Notes: generated from the sequence alone by a model not told the origin. A stretch of DNA of 11,693 nt from an uncultured Clostridia bacterium (GCA_947427325.1 CANEHP010000058.1:1-11693), one strand, 5' to 3'; positions 1-6,182 are shown, counted from the first letter of the stretch. Numbers and translations: made by a program.

Positions 1-90
1 CATAGTAAGTGCTACCGCTAAATTGCACTGTTGCATTTACTTTGAGAATTTACGATTTGTCAAAATCGTGTCAAAAATTCAAAAAAGGTA

Positions 91-119
91 TTTACAAAAA
101 GAAAAAACTGTGATATAAT
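91..119 (+). promoter_or_regulatory. Promoter of rpsO
   Basis: A -35 box TTTACA (91-96) and a -10 box TATAAT (114-119) are separated by exactly 17 bp, and a TG two bases upstream of the -10 (111-112) makes it an extended -10 promoter. Transcription would start near 126, giving a leader of about 115 nt before rpsO. The region 1-90 holds no gene I can support; it has a small dyad (ACGATTT/AAATCGT near 52-69). Confidence 0.8.
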
Positions 120-125
120 TTATTC

Positions 126-240
126 GTTGTTTTCGGACAACAAAAATATCTTTTTCTTGGCATTGCGGAGATTGCCTTTTTAAAAGGAAACACCGTATCC
201 CTTTGCTAAGATTTGAGAAATAATTTTAAGAGGTGTAACT
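126..240 (+). promoter_or_regulatory. rpsO 5' leader, candidate S15 autoregulatory RNA
   Basis: The predicted transcript starts with a small hairpin (GTTGT 126-130 with ACAAC 137-141), then a weak GGCA/TGCC stem (159-162 with 173-176) followed by Ts, and possible pairing of AAAGG (184-188) with CCTTT further on, ending in the AGAGGTG ribosome binding site (229-235). In many bacteria S15 binds a structured leader of its own mRNA and represses translation, and the folds differ between phyla. The leader's length and position fit such a role, but I cannot match it to a known S15 leader class by eye. Confidence 0.35.
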
Positions 241-507
241 ATGTTACTGAAAGAAGAAAAGACTGCGATTATCGAAAATAACCGCACCCACGAAACCGAC
301 ACAGGCTCTCCCGAGGTTCAGATCGCAATTCTCACAAAGAGAATTTCCGATCTTACCGAGCATTTGAAAACACACCAAAAGGATCACCATTCAAGAAGAG
401 GTCTTCACAAAATGGTAGGTCACAGACGCAATCTCCTTAACTACTTGCAGAAAAAGGATATTGAGCGTTACCGTGCTATAATCGCCAAGTTGGGTATTCG
501 TAAGTAA
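241..507 (+). CDS. rpsO: 30S ribosomal protein S15
   Basis: This gene encodes 88 residues, the usual S15 length (88-89). S15 is a primary 16S rRNA-binding protein of the small-subunit platform; it binds the central domain and nucleates binding of S6/S18. Family hallmarks are visible: TGSPEVQIAILTKRI at about residues 21-35, the KDHHSRRGLHKMVGHRR stretch (47-63) that contacts rRNA, and the C-terminal LLNYL...YRAIIAKLGIRK helix. The ATG is preceded by AGAGGTG at a normal distance. It has its own extended -10 promoter and leader upstream and a terminator downstream, with pnp next, an arrangement conserved across many bacteria. Nothing looks broken. Confidence 0.98.
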   Translation: MLLKEEKTAIIENNRTHETDTGSPEVQIAILTKRISDLTEHLKTHQKDHHSRRGLHKMVGHRRNLLNYLQKKDIERYRAIIAKLGIRK

Positions 508-518
508 TCAGCTGAAAA

Positions 519-549
519 GGGTAGAATGCATAATCATTCTGCCTTTTTT
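519..549 (+). terminator. Rho-independent terminator of rpsO
   Basis: A 9-bp stem (520-528 with 535-543, one G-T wobble) with a 6-nt loop is followed directly by six Ts (544-549). It lies 12 nt after the stop codon. It probably leaks, since pnp lacks an obvious promoter of its own. Confidence 0.85.
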
Positions 550-581
550 GTGATTTTATTATGTTTTGCCTAAAAAGCTCT

Positions 582-633
582 GAGTAAAGGAACTGAGTAA
601 TTGAACTGAGTAAAGGAAATGAGCAAAAGAACC
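582..633 (+). repeat. Four 13-bp imperfect tandem repeats
   Basis: The consecutive units are GAGTAAAGGAACT (582-594), GAGTAATTGAACT (595-607), GAGTAAAGGAAAT (608-620) and GAGCAAAAGAACC (621-633). Units 1 and 3 differ at one position; unit 4 is the most diverged. They lie downstream of the rpsO terminator in non-coding DNA. No function is known to me. Confidence 0.8.
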
Positions 634-862
634 GTAAAAATCCTTAAAAACAAGAGCAAATCATTCGTTTTGCGCAGATTTTTAAAGTTTTTTTACAGTC
701 CCGTATTCCGAAAAACAGGCAAAACAAATCACGATCCTTGCCGAAAATGGAGGAAATGACTTTTTAGCATTAAATTGAGCCTTTTTGGTCTGTATTAAGC
801 CGCTTGACTAAGTGGGCTGAATTTATTGCTAAAGCATTTCCTCAAGGTAAAATCTTTTTAAC

Positions 863-868
863 AGGAGG
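863..868 (+). promoter_or_regulatory. Ribosome binding site that fixes the pnp start
   Basis: A perfect AGGAGG lies 7 nt before the ATG at 876. It shows that the in-frame TTG at 804 is not the start. Confidence 0.9.
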
Positions 869-875
869 AAAACAA

Positions 876-3017
876 ATGTTTGAAAATTACAAGGTTTTTA
901 AAACCACCTTTGCAGGCAGAGAATTGACTGTCGAAACGGGAAAAACCTGCGGTCTTGCCAACGGCTCTTGTTGGGTGCGCTACGGCGAAACGGTAGTTAT
1001 GGTAAACGTTACCGCAAGCCCCAAGCCCCGTGAGGGAGTGGATTTCTTCCCTCTTTCCGTCGACTATGAGGAAAAGCTGTACGCTGTGGGCAAGATTCCC
1101 GGCGGCTATCTTAAGAGAGAGGGCAGACCCAGCGAAAAGGCTATTCTCACTTCACGCGTGGTTGACCGTCCTATGCGTCCCCTGTTCCCTAAGGATATGA
1201 GAAACGATGTTTCCATAGTTATGACGGTTCTTGCGGTTGACCCCGACACACAGCCCGAAATTATTGCCATGATCGGCGCTTCCATTGCGGTTTCTGTTTC
1301 CGATATTCCCTGGAACGGTCCTATAGGCGGCATTTCCGTCGGTTTGGTTGACGGCGAGATTGTGCTTATGCCCGATGCGGAGCAGAGAGCGAAATCCGAT
1401 TTACAGCTTACCGTTGCTTCCAGCGAAAAGAAGGTGGTAATGATTGAGGCGGGCGCAAACGAGGTTGACGACGATACCATGTTTAACGCCATTATGAAGG
1501 GACACGAGGAGATAGTTAAGTCCATTATTCCCTTTGTAAATCAGATAAGAGCGGAAATCGGAAAGCCCAAGTTCTCCTTTGAATCCATGGAGGTTGACCA
1601 CGATCTGTTTGAGGCGATTCAAAGCAAATATACCGATAAGGTAAAATACGCTCTTGACACAGACGACAAAAATATCCGTGAGGAGCGGTTACAGCCCATT
1701 AAGGACGAAATTCACGCCGAATATGACGAGCAGTACCCCGAACAGCTTGCTATGATCGACGAGTGCATTTATAAGCTGCAAAAGTTTATCGTTCGCCGCT
1801 GGCTTTTGGACGAGCAGAAGCGCGTTGACGGCAGAGGTATGGATCAGATGCGTCCTCTTGCGGCGGAGGTAGGGCTTTTGCCCCGTGTTCACGGCTCAGG
1901 CTTGTTTACAAGAGGACAGACTCAGGTACTGACCGTTACAACCCTCGGCTCGGTAAGCGATGCGCAAAGACTTGACGGCATTGACGACGAGGAAGAAAAG
2001 CGCTATATGCATCACTACAATTTCCCCTCCTACTCGGTAGGCGAAACCAAGCCCAGCAGAGGTCCGGGAAGAAGAGAGATCGGTCACGGCGCGCTTGCAC
2101 AAAGAGCGTTAGAGCCTGTTATTCCTTCGGTTGAGGAATTTCCTTACGCCATAAGACTTGTTTCCGAGGTTCTGTCCTCCAACGGTTCTACCTCACAGGC
2201 TTCTATATGCGGCTCTACTCTTTCTCTTATGGACGCAGGCGTTCCCATTAAGTCCCCTGTTGCGGGTATCTCCTGCGGACTTATTACCGAGGGAGAGCGC
2301 TGGATGACAATGGTTGACATTCAGGGCTTAGAGGATTTCTTCGGTGATATGGACTTTAAGGTTGGCGGCACTCACAAGGGTATTACCGCTATTCAAATGG
2401 ACTTAAAGATTGACGGACTTACTCCCGAGATCATAAAGGACGCTTTTGCAAAGACCCACAAGGCAAGGGATTATATACTTGATGAAATAATGCTGAAGGC
2501 AATTCCCGCTCCCCGTCCCACCGTTAATCAGTGGGCGCCTAAGATGATCACCATGAAAGTGCCTGTCGACAAGATACGCGATGTGATCGGCACAGGCGGA
2601 AAGGTTATCCAAAAGCTTTGTGCGGACTATGAGGTTAAGATTGACATTGACGAGGAAGGCAATGTATTTATCTGCGGAAACGATCAGAAGAAATCCGACG
2701 GGTGCGTTGAGATGATTAAGGCTATCACCCTTGTTCCCGAAATCGGAGCTATATACAAGGGCAAGGTCGTAAGGGTTACAAGCTTCGGCGCATTTGTGGA
2801 GTTCGCTCCCGGCAAGGAGGGCATGGTTCATATTTCCGAGCTGGAAAACCGCCGTGTTGAAAAGGTGGAGGACGTCTGCAACGAGGGCGACGAGATTATT
2901 GTTAAGATAATCAAGATCGACCAGCAGGGCAAAATCGGACTTTCACGCAAGGAAGCTTTGGCTGATATTGAGGCTAAGAGGAAGGCTAAGGCTGCACAGG
3001 GCGGCAGTGCCGAATAA
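876..3017 (+). CDS. pnp: Polynucleotide phosphorylase (polyribonucleotide nucleotidyltransferase)
   Basis: This gene encodes 713 residues, typical for the family. PNPase degrades RNA 3'-to-5' by phosphorolysis, releasing nucleoside diphosphates, and acts as a trimer in mRNA decay. Domains in order: RNase PH-like 1 (about 13-210, with GRPSEKAILTSR and DRPMRPLFP), an all-alpha linker (about 240-320), RNase PH-like 2 (about 323-535), KH (about 554-615, with the GTGG loop at about 571-574) and S1 (about 623-694), then a short Lys/Ala-rich tail. The catalytic core is intact: YSVGETKPSRGPGRREIGHG, SNGSTSQASICGS and FFGDMDFKVGGTHKG. D487, D493 and K495 correspond by alignment to the metal-binding D486, D492 and K494 of the E. 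coli enzyme. The start at 876 is chosen because of the AGGAGG 7 nt upstream and because the family N-terminus begins there. A strong terminator follows. Confidence 0.98.
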   Translation: MFENYKVFKTTFAGRELTVETGKTCGLANGSCWVRYGETVVMVNVTASPKPREGVDFFPLSVDYEEKLYAVGKIPGGYLKREGRPSEKAILTSRVVDRPMRPLFPKDMRNDVSIVMTVLAVDPDTQPEIIAMIGASIAVSVSDIPWNGPIGGISVGLVDGEIVLMPDAEQRAKSDLQLTVASSEKKVVMIEAGANEVDDDTMFNAIMKGHEEIVKSIIPFVNQIRAEIGKPKFSFESMEVDHDLFEAIQSKYTDKVKYALDTDDKNIREERLQPIKDEIHAEYDEQYPEQLAMIDECIYKLQKFIVRRWLLDEQKRVDGRGMDQMRPLAAEVGLLPRVHGSGLFTRGQTQVLTVTTLGSVSDAQRLDGIDDEEEKRYMHHYNFPSYSVGETKPSRGPGRREIGHGALAQRALEPVIPSVEEFPYAIRLVSEVLSSNGSTSQASICGSTLSLMDAGVPIKSPVAGISCGLITEGERWMTMVDIQGLEDFFGDMDFKVGGTHKGITAIQMDLKIDGLTPEIIKDAFAKTHKARDYILDEIMLKAIPAPRPTVNQWAPKMITMKVPVDKIRDVIGTGGKVIQKLCADYEVKIDIDEEGNVFICGNDQKKSDGCVEMIKAITLVPEIGAIYKGKVVRVTSFGAFVEFAPGKEGMVHISELENRRVEKVEDVCNEGDEIIVKIIKIDQQGKIGLSRKEALADIEAKRKAKAAQGGSAE

Positions 3018-3038
3018 TTTTCAACTGAATAACTTAAG

Positions 3039-3066
3039 CCGTTGGTGTTAAACCAACGGTTTTTTT
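3039..3066 (+). terminator. Rho-independent terminator of pnp
   Basis: A perfect 8-bp stem CCGTTGGT/ACCAACGG (3039-3046 with 3052-3059) with a 5-nt loop is followed by seven Ts (3060-3066), 21 nt after the pnp stop. Confidence 0.93.
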
Positions 3067-3082
3067 ATGTTGTCGAGAAATA

Positions 3083-3164
3083 GTACCCAACGTACATTCC
3101 ACGCCGCCTTCAGCGGCTATTCGGCTTCAGCCGAAAATTTAAAAAGGTTAGCACCTTTTAAATT
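3083..3164. repeat. Cluster of four adjacent small hairpins (REP-like)
   Basis: In 82 bp there are four back-to-back inverted repeats: GTAC/GTAC (3083-3095), GCCGC/GCGGC with loop CTTCA (3103-3117), TTCGGC/GCCGAA with loop TTCA (3120-3135), and a 12-bp AT-rich stem with one bulged A and loop TAGC (3136-3164). Two of the loops share TTCA. A similar small hairpin, AGCC-TTCA-GGGCT, sits inside the terminator hairpin near 6214-6226. None is followed by a T-run, so these are not simple terminators. The cluster may be a dispersed repeat of this genome, which I cannot test from one window. Confidence 0.55.
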
Positions 3165-3223
3165 GGAATTAGTATAAGAACTTTTTCTGAAGCATACTAT
3201 TGAAAAACTTCCGGAATTTCAAA

Positions 3224-3252
3224 TTGAAACCCGCATTTTCTTATGATATACT
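3224..3252 (+). promoter_or_regulatory. Promoter upstream of the HTH gene, separated from it by the MITE-like element
   Basis: A -35 box TTGAAA (3224-3229) and -10 box TATACT (3247-3252) are spaced by 17 bp, with TG at 3244-3245 forming an extended -10. The start site would be near 3259, about 6 bp before the inserted element. The -35 is the right half of a palindrome TTTCAA-A-TTGAAA (3217-3229), preceded by TTCCGGAA (3209-3216), so an operator here is plausible. Confidence 0.7.
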
Positions 3253-3264
3253 AAATATAGGTTA

Positions 3265-3426
3265 AGAACTTGTTCTCATAGAAATTAGCACGCATCTTTC
3301 TGGCAAATTTTGCCGATGACTGCGTCAAAATTCCTTGAAATACACGAGTATTCCTGCGGAATTTTTCCTTGTCCTCGACAAAATTTGCTCGAAAATCCGC
3401 GCACCATTCCTATGAGAACAAGTTCT
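3265..3426. mobile_element. 162-bp MITE-like palindromic repeat element, complete copy
   Basis: The ends form a perfect 17-bp terminal inverted repeat (AGAACTTGTTCTCATAG at 3265-3281, its complement at 3410-3426), and the arms stay largely complementary through to an apex near AATAC-ACGA-GTATT (about 3340-3352). The whole element can therefore fold into one long hairpin. It has no coding capacity. A second copy in opposite orientation begins at 11627; 62 of 67 bases match the complement of 3426-3360. Small size, terminal inverted repeats, no ORF and two copies are typical of non-autonomous MITE-type elements mobilised by an unlinked transposase. I see no convincing target-site duplication. 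It lies in the 5' leader between the promoter at 3224-3252 and the HTH gene. Confidence 0.8.
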
Positions 3427-3465
3427 AAGCGCTTAAGCCTGAATTAAATTGTAAGGAGTTTTTAA

Positions 3466-3500
3466 ATGGAACAAAATATACAATAAATCAAGTTGCATCA
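3466..3500 (+). other. Probable frameshifted 5' end of the HTH regulator gene
   Basis: AAGGAG (3453-3458) lies 7 nt before an ATG at 3466, the best initiation site here, but that frame reads only MEQNIQ and stops at 3484-3486. The downstream frame, read backwards from 3501, gives YTINQVAS directly before MTDLSVRTIRNYLKSG, the first helix of the HTH domain. Adding one A to the AAAA run at 3473-3476 would join the two as MEQKYTINQVASMTDLS. This looks like a one-base deletion, or a sequencing error, in the fourth codon. Alternatively the short ORF is a leader peptide coupled to reinitiation at 3501. Confidence 0.7.
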
Positions 3501-3905
3501 ATGACAGATCTTTCTGTCCGCACAATAAGAAATTATCTTAAATCGGGATTGGTAAGCGGCGAAAAAACGGAAGGCGCTTGGCTGTTTTCTGTGGAGGATT
3601 TTGCAAAAATGCTTACCAATCCCGCCATAAAGCCAAGCATCAAAACAAAAGGCAATGGCGTTATATTTGATTTTATCGCCGACGACAGAAAAAAGAACAA
3701 TAAGATCTGCACTATACTCGACCTTTATGCCGATGATGAGGAAAGCGAGGAAATCTCACGGTTTTTCTGCAATACCATAAATAATAACTACAGTACGGCA
3801 GATTTGGTTTTTAAATTCGAGAGGTACGGAAAAAATGTTCGTGTTATTTTAAGCGGCGGGGAAGATGTTGTTTCGGATTTAATTAACAAATATTACAGCC
3901 ACTGA
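3501..3905 (+). CDS. MerR-like helix-turn-helix regulator, N-terminus disrupted
   Basis: From the first in-frame ATG the product has 134 residues. The N-terminal part (MTDLSVRTIRNYLKSG, then the wing-like GAWLFSVEDFAKML) is the DNA-binding half of a MerR/excisionase-type HTH domain. About 12 further residues belonging to its first helix are encoded upstream but out of frame with the best start codon. The C-terminal part (about 50-134) contains FDFIADDRKKNNKICTILDL and FKFERYGKNVRVILSGG; I do not recognise it, and it could be a small ligand-sensing or dimerisation domain. No good ribosome binding site precedes 3501, so expression from it is doubtful. The gene has its own promoter, interrupted from it by the 162-bp element, and its own terminator, so it is monocistronic. 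It may be a recent pseudogene. Confidence 0.7.
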   Translation: MTDLSVRTIRNYLKSGLVSGEKTEGAWLFSVEDFAKMLTNPAIKPSIKTKGNGVIFDFIADDRKKNNKICTILDLYADDEESEEISRFFCNTINNNYSTADLVFKFERYGKNVRVILSGGEDVVSDLINKYYSH

Positions 3906-3934
3906 CCGCAAAAAAGCAATAGTCAATAATGCAG

Positions 3935-3963
3935 GCTGCTCTTGATTACGAGAGCAGCTTTTT
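3935..3963 (+). terminator. Rho-independent terminator of the HTH gene
   Basis: A perfect 8-bp stem GCTGCTCT/AGAGCAGC (3935-3942 with 3951-3958) is followed by five Ts (3959-3963), then AC and a further T-run. Confidence 0.92.
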
Positions 3964-4043
3964 ACTTTTTTTCTTAAATTATTCGAAGAATAGCAGCTGA
4001 TTTTATGCAACCTGTTCATTTTAAAAAAATCTGTAATATTGTG

Positions 4044-4072
4044 TTGACATATCATATTATATCTGATATAAT
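4044..4072 (+). promoter_or_regulatory. Consensus promoter of the padR operon
   Basis: A perfect TTGACA (4044-4049), a 17-bp spacer and a perfect TATAAT (4067-4072) match the housekeeping consensus at all 12 positions. The start site would be near 4079, leaving a leader of about 74 nt. Such a strong promoter is expected to need tight repression, which the overlapping palindrome would provide. Confidence 0.92.
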
Positions 4073-4083
4073 ATGATATGTCA
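4045..4083. promoter_or_regulatory. Perfect palindromic operator covering the padR promoter
   Basis: The arms 4046-4062 and 4066-4082 are perfectly complementary (17 bp) around the centre CTG, and T4045/A4083 extend them by one pair. The dyad contains most of the -35, the whole spacer and the -10. PadR-family regulators bind dyads with ACAT/ATGT ends in their own promoters; here the arms carry ACAT (4048-4051) and ATGT (4078-4081). Binding would block RNA polymerase, implying autorepression. The identity of the binding protein is inferred from position. Confidence 0.75.
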
Positions 4084-4102
4084 GATAAAAAAGCAAAAAC
4101 AC

Positions 4103-4119
4103 ATATTGTATATCAATAT
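4103..4119. promoter_or_regulatory. Second small dyad in the padR leader
   Basis: ATATTG (4103-4108) and CAATAT (4114-4119) form an inverted repeat around TATAT, between the predicted start site and the padR ribosome binding site. It could be a second operator or simply AT-rich chance. Confidence 0.3.
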
Positions 4120-4152
4120 TAACAAATTATTAGCATAAGAAAGGAGATCATT

Positions 4153-4488
4153 ATGTCATTTCCCATAAACGCCGCTTTATTGGACGCATTGGTGCTGGCG
4201 GTGGTGGCGAAAGAGGATACCTACGGCTATAAAATAACTCAGGATATAAGAAGCGCCGTTGACGTGTCCGAATCCACGCTGTACCCCGTGCTGAGGCGGC
4301 TGCAAAAGGAAGATATTCTTGAAACCTATGATAAGGAATTTCAAGGCAGAAACAGGCGGTATTACCGAGTTACCGATAAGGGAAAGGCGGCATTTGAGGT
4401 TTACAGAGAGGATTGGAAGCTGCACAGAAAAAAGATTGAGAACATACTGTTTTCTCAAGGAGAGGAGAACGTAAATGAACAAAACTGA
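4153..4488 (+). CDS. PadR family transcriptional regulator
   Basis: The product has 111 residues, the usual size of small (subfamily 2) PadR repressors, which are dimeric winged-helix proteins. Helix 1-2 region: LLDALVLAVVAKEDTYGYKITQDI (residues 9-32). Recognition helix: SESTLYPVLRRLQKEDILE (about 39-57). Wing: GRNRRYYRVTDKGKAAF (about 65-81). A short C-terminal dimerisation helix follows. AAGGAG lies 6 nt before the ATG. It is the first gene of an operon: its last 14 bases overlap the next gene. PadR with a DUF1700 and a DUF4097 protein is a recurrent Bacillota arrangement in which the PadR protein is thought to control its own operon. The inducer is unknown. Confidence 0.93.
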   Translation: MSFPINAALLDALVLAVVAKEDTYGYKITQDIRSAVDVSESTLYPVLRRLQKEDILETYDKEFQGRNRRYYRVTDKGKAAFEVYREDWKLHRKKIENILFSQGEENVNEQN

Positions 4489-5194
4489 ATTTTTATCCCG
4501 CCTGAGAATTGCTCTTGCGCCGCTTCCGGAGGAAGAACGCAATGCGGCGATGGTTTATTACGAGGAATTTTTCAACGAGGCGGGAGATGAAAACGAGCAG
4601 TCGGTAATATCGGAGTTCGGCACTCCCGAAGAATTGGCTAAATCCATTGTAGAGGAAAACAACAGGGAAAATCCCGCCAACAATCAGGCAAACGTCAACC
4701 CCGAGTTTAATCAAAATCAGGATAGTGCCTTTTACAGTCAAAACAGCTCAAACCCCGCCTATAACAACGGCGGCACAGGGTATTACGGCGGAAATCCCGC
4801 CGGAGCTTATCCCCCACCCGTTCAGCAAGGCGGTAAATGGTCCAACGGGCAGATCGCTCTGTTTATAGTTTTGCTGGTTCTCTCCTCTCCTATCTGGCTC
4901 GGGGTTTTAGGAGGCATTATAGGAGTGGTAGTGGGAGCTTTGGGAGCGCTGATATGTATAATTGCCGCCGTGGGCTGCTGTGCAGTTGCTTTTCTGATTG
5001 CGGGAGTTATAGCTATTTTTCAGGAACCGCCGACCGGAATTATGCTTTTAGGAATGGGCTTTGTTTTTGCCGGTCTGATTCCCTTGGCAATATATCCGCT
5101 GTGCAAATTGGCAGTTAAAGGCGTAATCGCTTTTGGAAAGTGGATTGGTGAGCTTTGTGGAAAGATAGGCGGCAGAAAGGAGAATTTACAATGA
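4475..5194 (+). CDS. DUF1700-family membrane protein
   Basis: The product has 239 residues. The N-terminal 62 residues (MNKTEFLSRLRIALAPLPEEER...YYEEFFNEAG...FGTPEELAKSIVEE) are a classic DUF1700 helical domain, which in Bacillota typically accompanies PadR regulators and is thought to act in signalling. A low-complexity Asn/Gly/Pro/Tyr-rich linker follows (about 63-122, with YYGGNPAGAYPPP). The C-terminus has about three hydrophobic helices (about 126-148, 149-182, 188-212) and a basic tail. The gene starts inside padR with AAGGAGAGGAG just upstream, and ends with an ATGA overlap onto the next gene, so all three are probably translationally coupled. A role in sensing a membrane or envelope signal and relaying it to PadR is inference. 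Confidence 0.88.
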   Translation: MNKTEFLSRLRIALAPLPEEERNAAMVYYEEFFNEAGDENEQSVISEFGTPEELAKSIVEENNRENPANNQANVNPEFNQNQDSAFYSQNSSNPAYNNGGTGYYGGNPAGAYPPPVQQGGKWSNGQIALFIVLLVLSSPIWLGVLGGIIGVVVGALGALICIIAAVGCCAVAFLIAGVIAIFQEPPTGIMLLGMGFVFAGLIPLAIYPLCKLAVKGVIAFGKWIGELCGKIGGRKENLQ

Positions 5195-6114
5195 AAAAAA
5201 GCTCTGTAAAATATATTGTGGGAGGTTCGTTATCAGCCTTCGGAGTTTTGCTGATAATCATAGCATGTTTTCTGGGGGGCTGGAAAACATTAATAAATTT
5301 TGGCGGAATTTCCATTGATTGGGACGGTTTACACTATTTCAACAGTAATAAAAACGAATATACACTGACAGGAGAAAAAGGTACTATGGAAAAAGGCGAT
5401 ATCAAAAATCTGAACATCGATGTAGATTACGGCAAGCTTATTATTAAAAGCGACAATGTTGATGAAATTAAAATCGACACAAAAAATATAGTAACCAACA
5501 GATTTAAATGGGAGCAGTCGGGCGATACCCTTAAAATCAAATACGGCGGAGGCTTCAGCTTTTTCACCTGGAAGACCAACTCGGAAATTACAATAACCTT
5601 TCCCAAGGATATGACCTTTGACAAGGCGGCTATCAAAAACGGGGCAGGGGAAACTTTTGTAAATAATTTCATCGCTTCCGATATCAAAGTGGAAAACGGA
5701 GCAGGAGCGCTTGATCTAACAGACATTTCCGCAAAGGATAAGCTGCATTTGGAAAACGGGGCCGGAGCGGTTAAAATGAAAAACATTGACTGCGGAAGGC
5801 TGGACTTAAACGGCGGAGTGGGAGAAATAACCGCCGAAGATGCAGTTTGCACCGAGTTGAAATTGGATAATGGCATCGGAGCGTTCAGATATGACGGAGA
5901 AATTAACGGAAACGCAGATATTGACAACGGAATCGGAGAAGTAAGAATGACGGTTTACGGCAAATCCTCCGACTACGGCTTTGATGTGGACAGCGGTATA
6001 GGTCAGGTTAGAGTAAACGGCAACACTCCCATTTCGTACACCGAGGGAAAGTATAAGTTCAAAATAGATACGGGAGTCGGCGAAGTCAAAATTGATTTTA
6101 AAGAAAAGAATTAA
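5191..6114 (+). CDS. Membrane-anchored DUF4097-family beta-repeat protein
   Basis: The product has 307 residues. One N-terminal membrane segment (about 8-28) precedes a predicted extracytoplasmic beta-solenoid. From residue 150 the sequence repeats a G-hydrophobic/A-G motif at 151, 170, 190, 209, 228, 247, 269 and 295 (NGAG, ENGAG, NGGVG, DNGIG, DSGIG, DTGVG), mostly 19-20 residues apart. This is the regular coil of DUF4097/DUF4098 proteins. The start at 5191 is chosen because AAAGGAG (5176-5182) lies 8 nt upstream and the ATGA overlap with the DUF1700 gene is typical of coupling; an in-frame ATG at 5155 would add 12 residues but lacks support. It is last in the operon and followed by a terminator. 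Its molecular function is unknown; similar proteins are linked to envelope-stress operons. Confidence 0.88.
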   Translation: MKKSSVKYIVGGSLSAFGVLLIIIACFLGGWKTLINFGGISIDWDGLHYFNSNKNEYTLTGEKGTMEKGDIKNLNIDVDYGKLIIKSDNVDEIKIDTKNIVTNRFKWEQSGDTLKIKYGGGFSFFTWKTNSEITITFPKDMTFDKAAIKNGAGETFVNNFIASDIKVENGAGALDLTDISAKDKLHLENGAGAVKMKNIDCGRLDLNGGVGEITAEDAVCTELKLDNGIGAFRYDGEINGNADIDNGIGEVRMTVYGKSSDYGFDVDSGIGQVRVNGNTPISYTEGKYKFKIDTGVGEVKIDFKEKN

Positions 6115-6182
6115 CAAAATATTACAATTACAGTGAAAGATTACAGTGAAAACGGTATAAAAACATCCTTACCGTAATCAAT

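Larger units (their letters stand above)
550..875 (+). other. Gene-free interval between rpsO and pnp
   Basis: No ORF with a ribosome binding site is visible here. The stretch holds four 13-bp tandem repeats (582-633), a small GCAAA/TTTGC hairpin near 656-676, T-rich runs, and an imperfect stem near 797-817 (AGCC...GGGCT around CTTGACTAAG). I found no -35/-10 pair with proper spacing that would serve as a pnp promoter, so pnp may depend on readthrough of the rpsO terminator or on a weak promoter. In Enterobacteria the pnp leader is a processed, autoregulated RNA; whether this long leader does the same is unknown. Confidence 0.5.

Noticed and set aside
1..21. Edge sequence that could be the end of an upstream + strand gene or, on the minus strand, a gene starting with ATG at position 3
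   Set aside because: Too short to judge, and no ribosome binding site is visible on the minus strand.
582..633. Tandem repeats as a CRISPR array
   Set aside because: The units are 13 bp, directly adjacent and without spacers.
775..798. TTGAGC...TATTAA as a pnp promoter
   Set aside because: The boxes are only 12 bp apart, too close for a sigma-A promoter.
804..875. Upstream TTG start giving pnp 24 extra residues
   Set aside because: No ribosome binding site precedes it; AGGAGG before ATG 876 and the usual family N-terminus favour 876.
1106..2831. Several long minus-strand open frames opposite pnp
   Set aside because: They are antisense shadows of a highly conserved gene and have no family resemblance.
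4837..5118. Overlapping 93-codon frame inside the DUF1700 gene
   Set aside because: It has low-complexity Ser/Tyr/Gly composition, no ribosome binding site, and lies wholly within a recognised gene in another frame.
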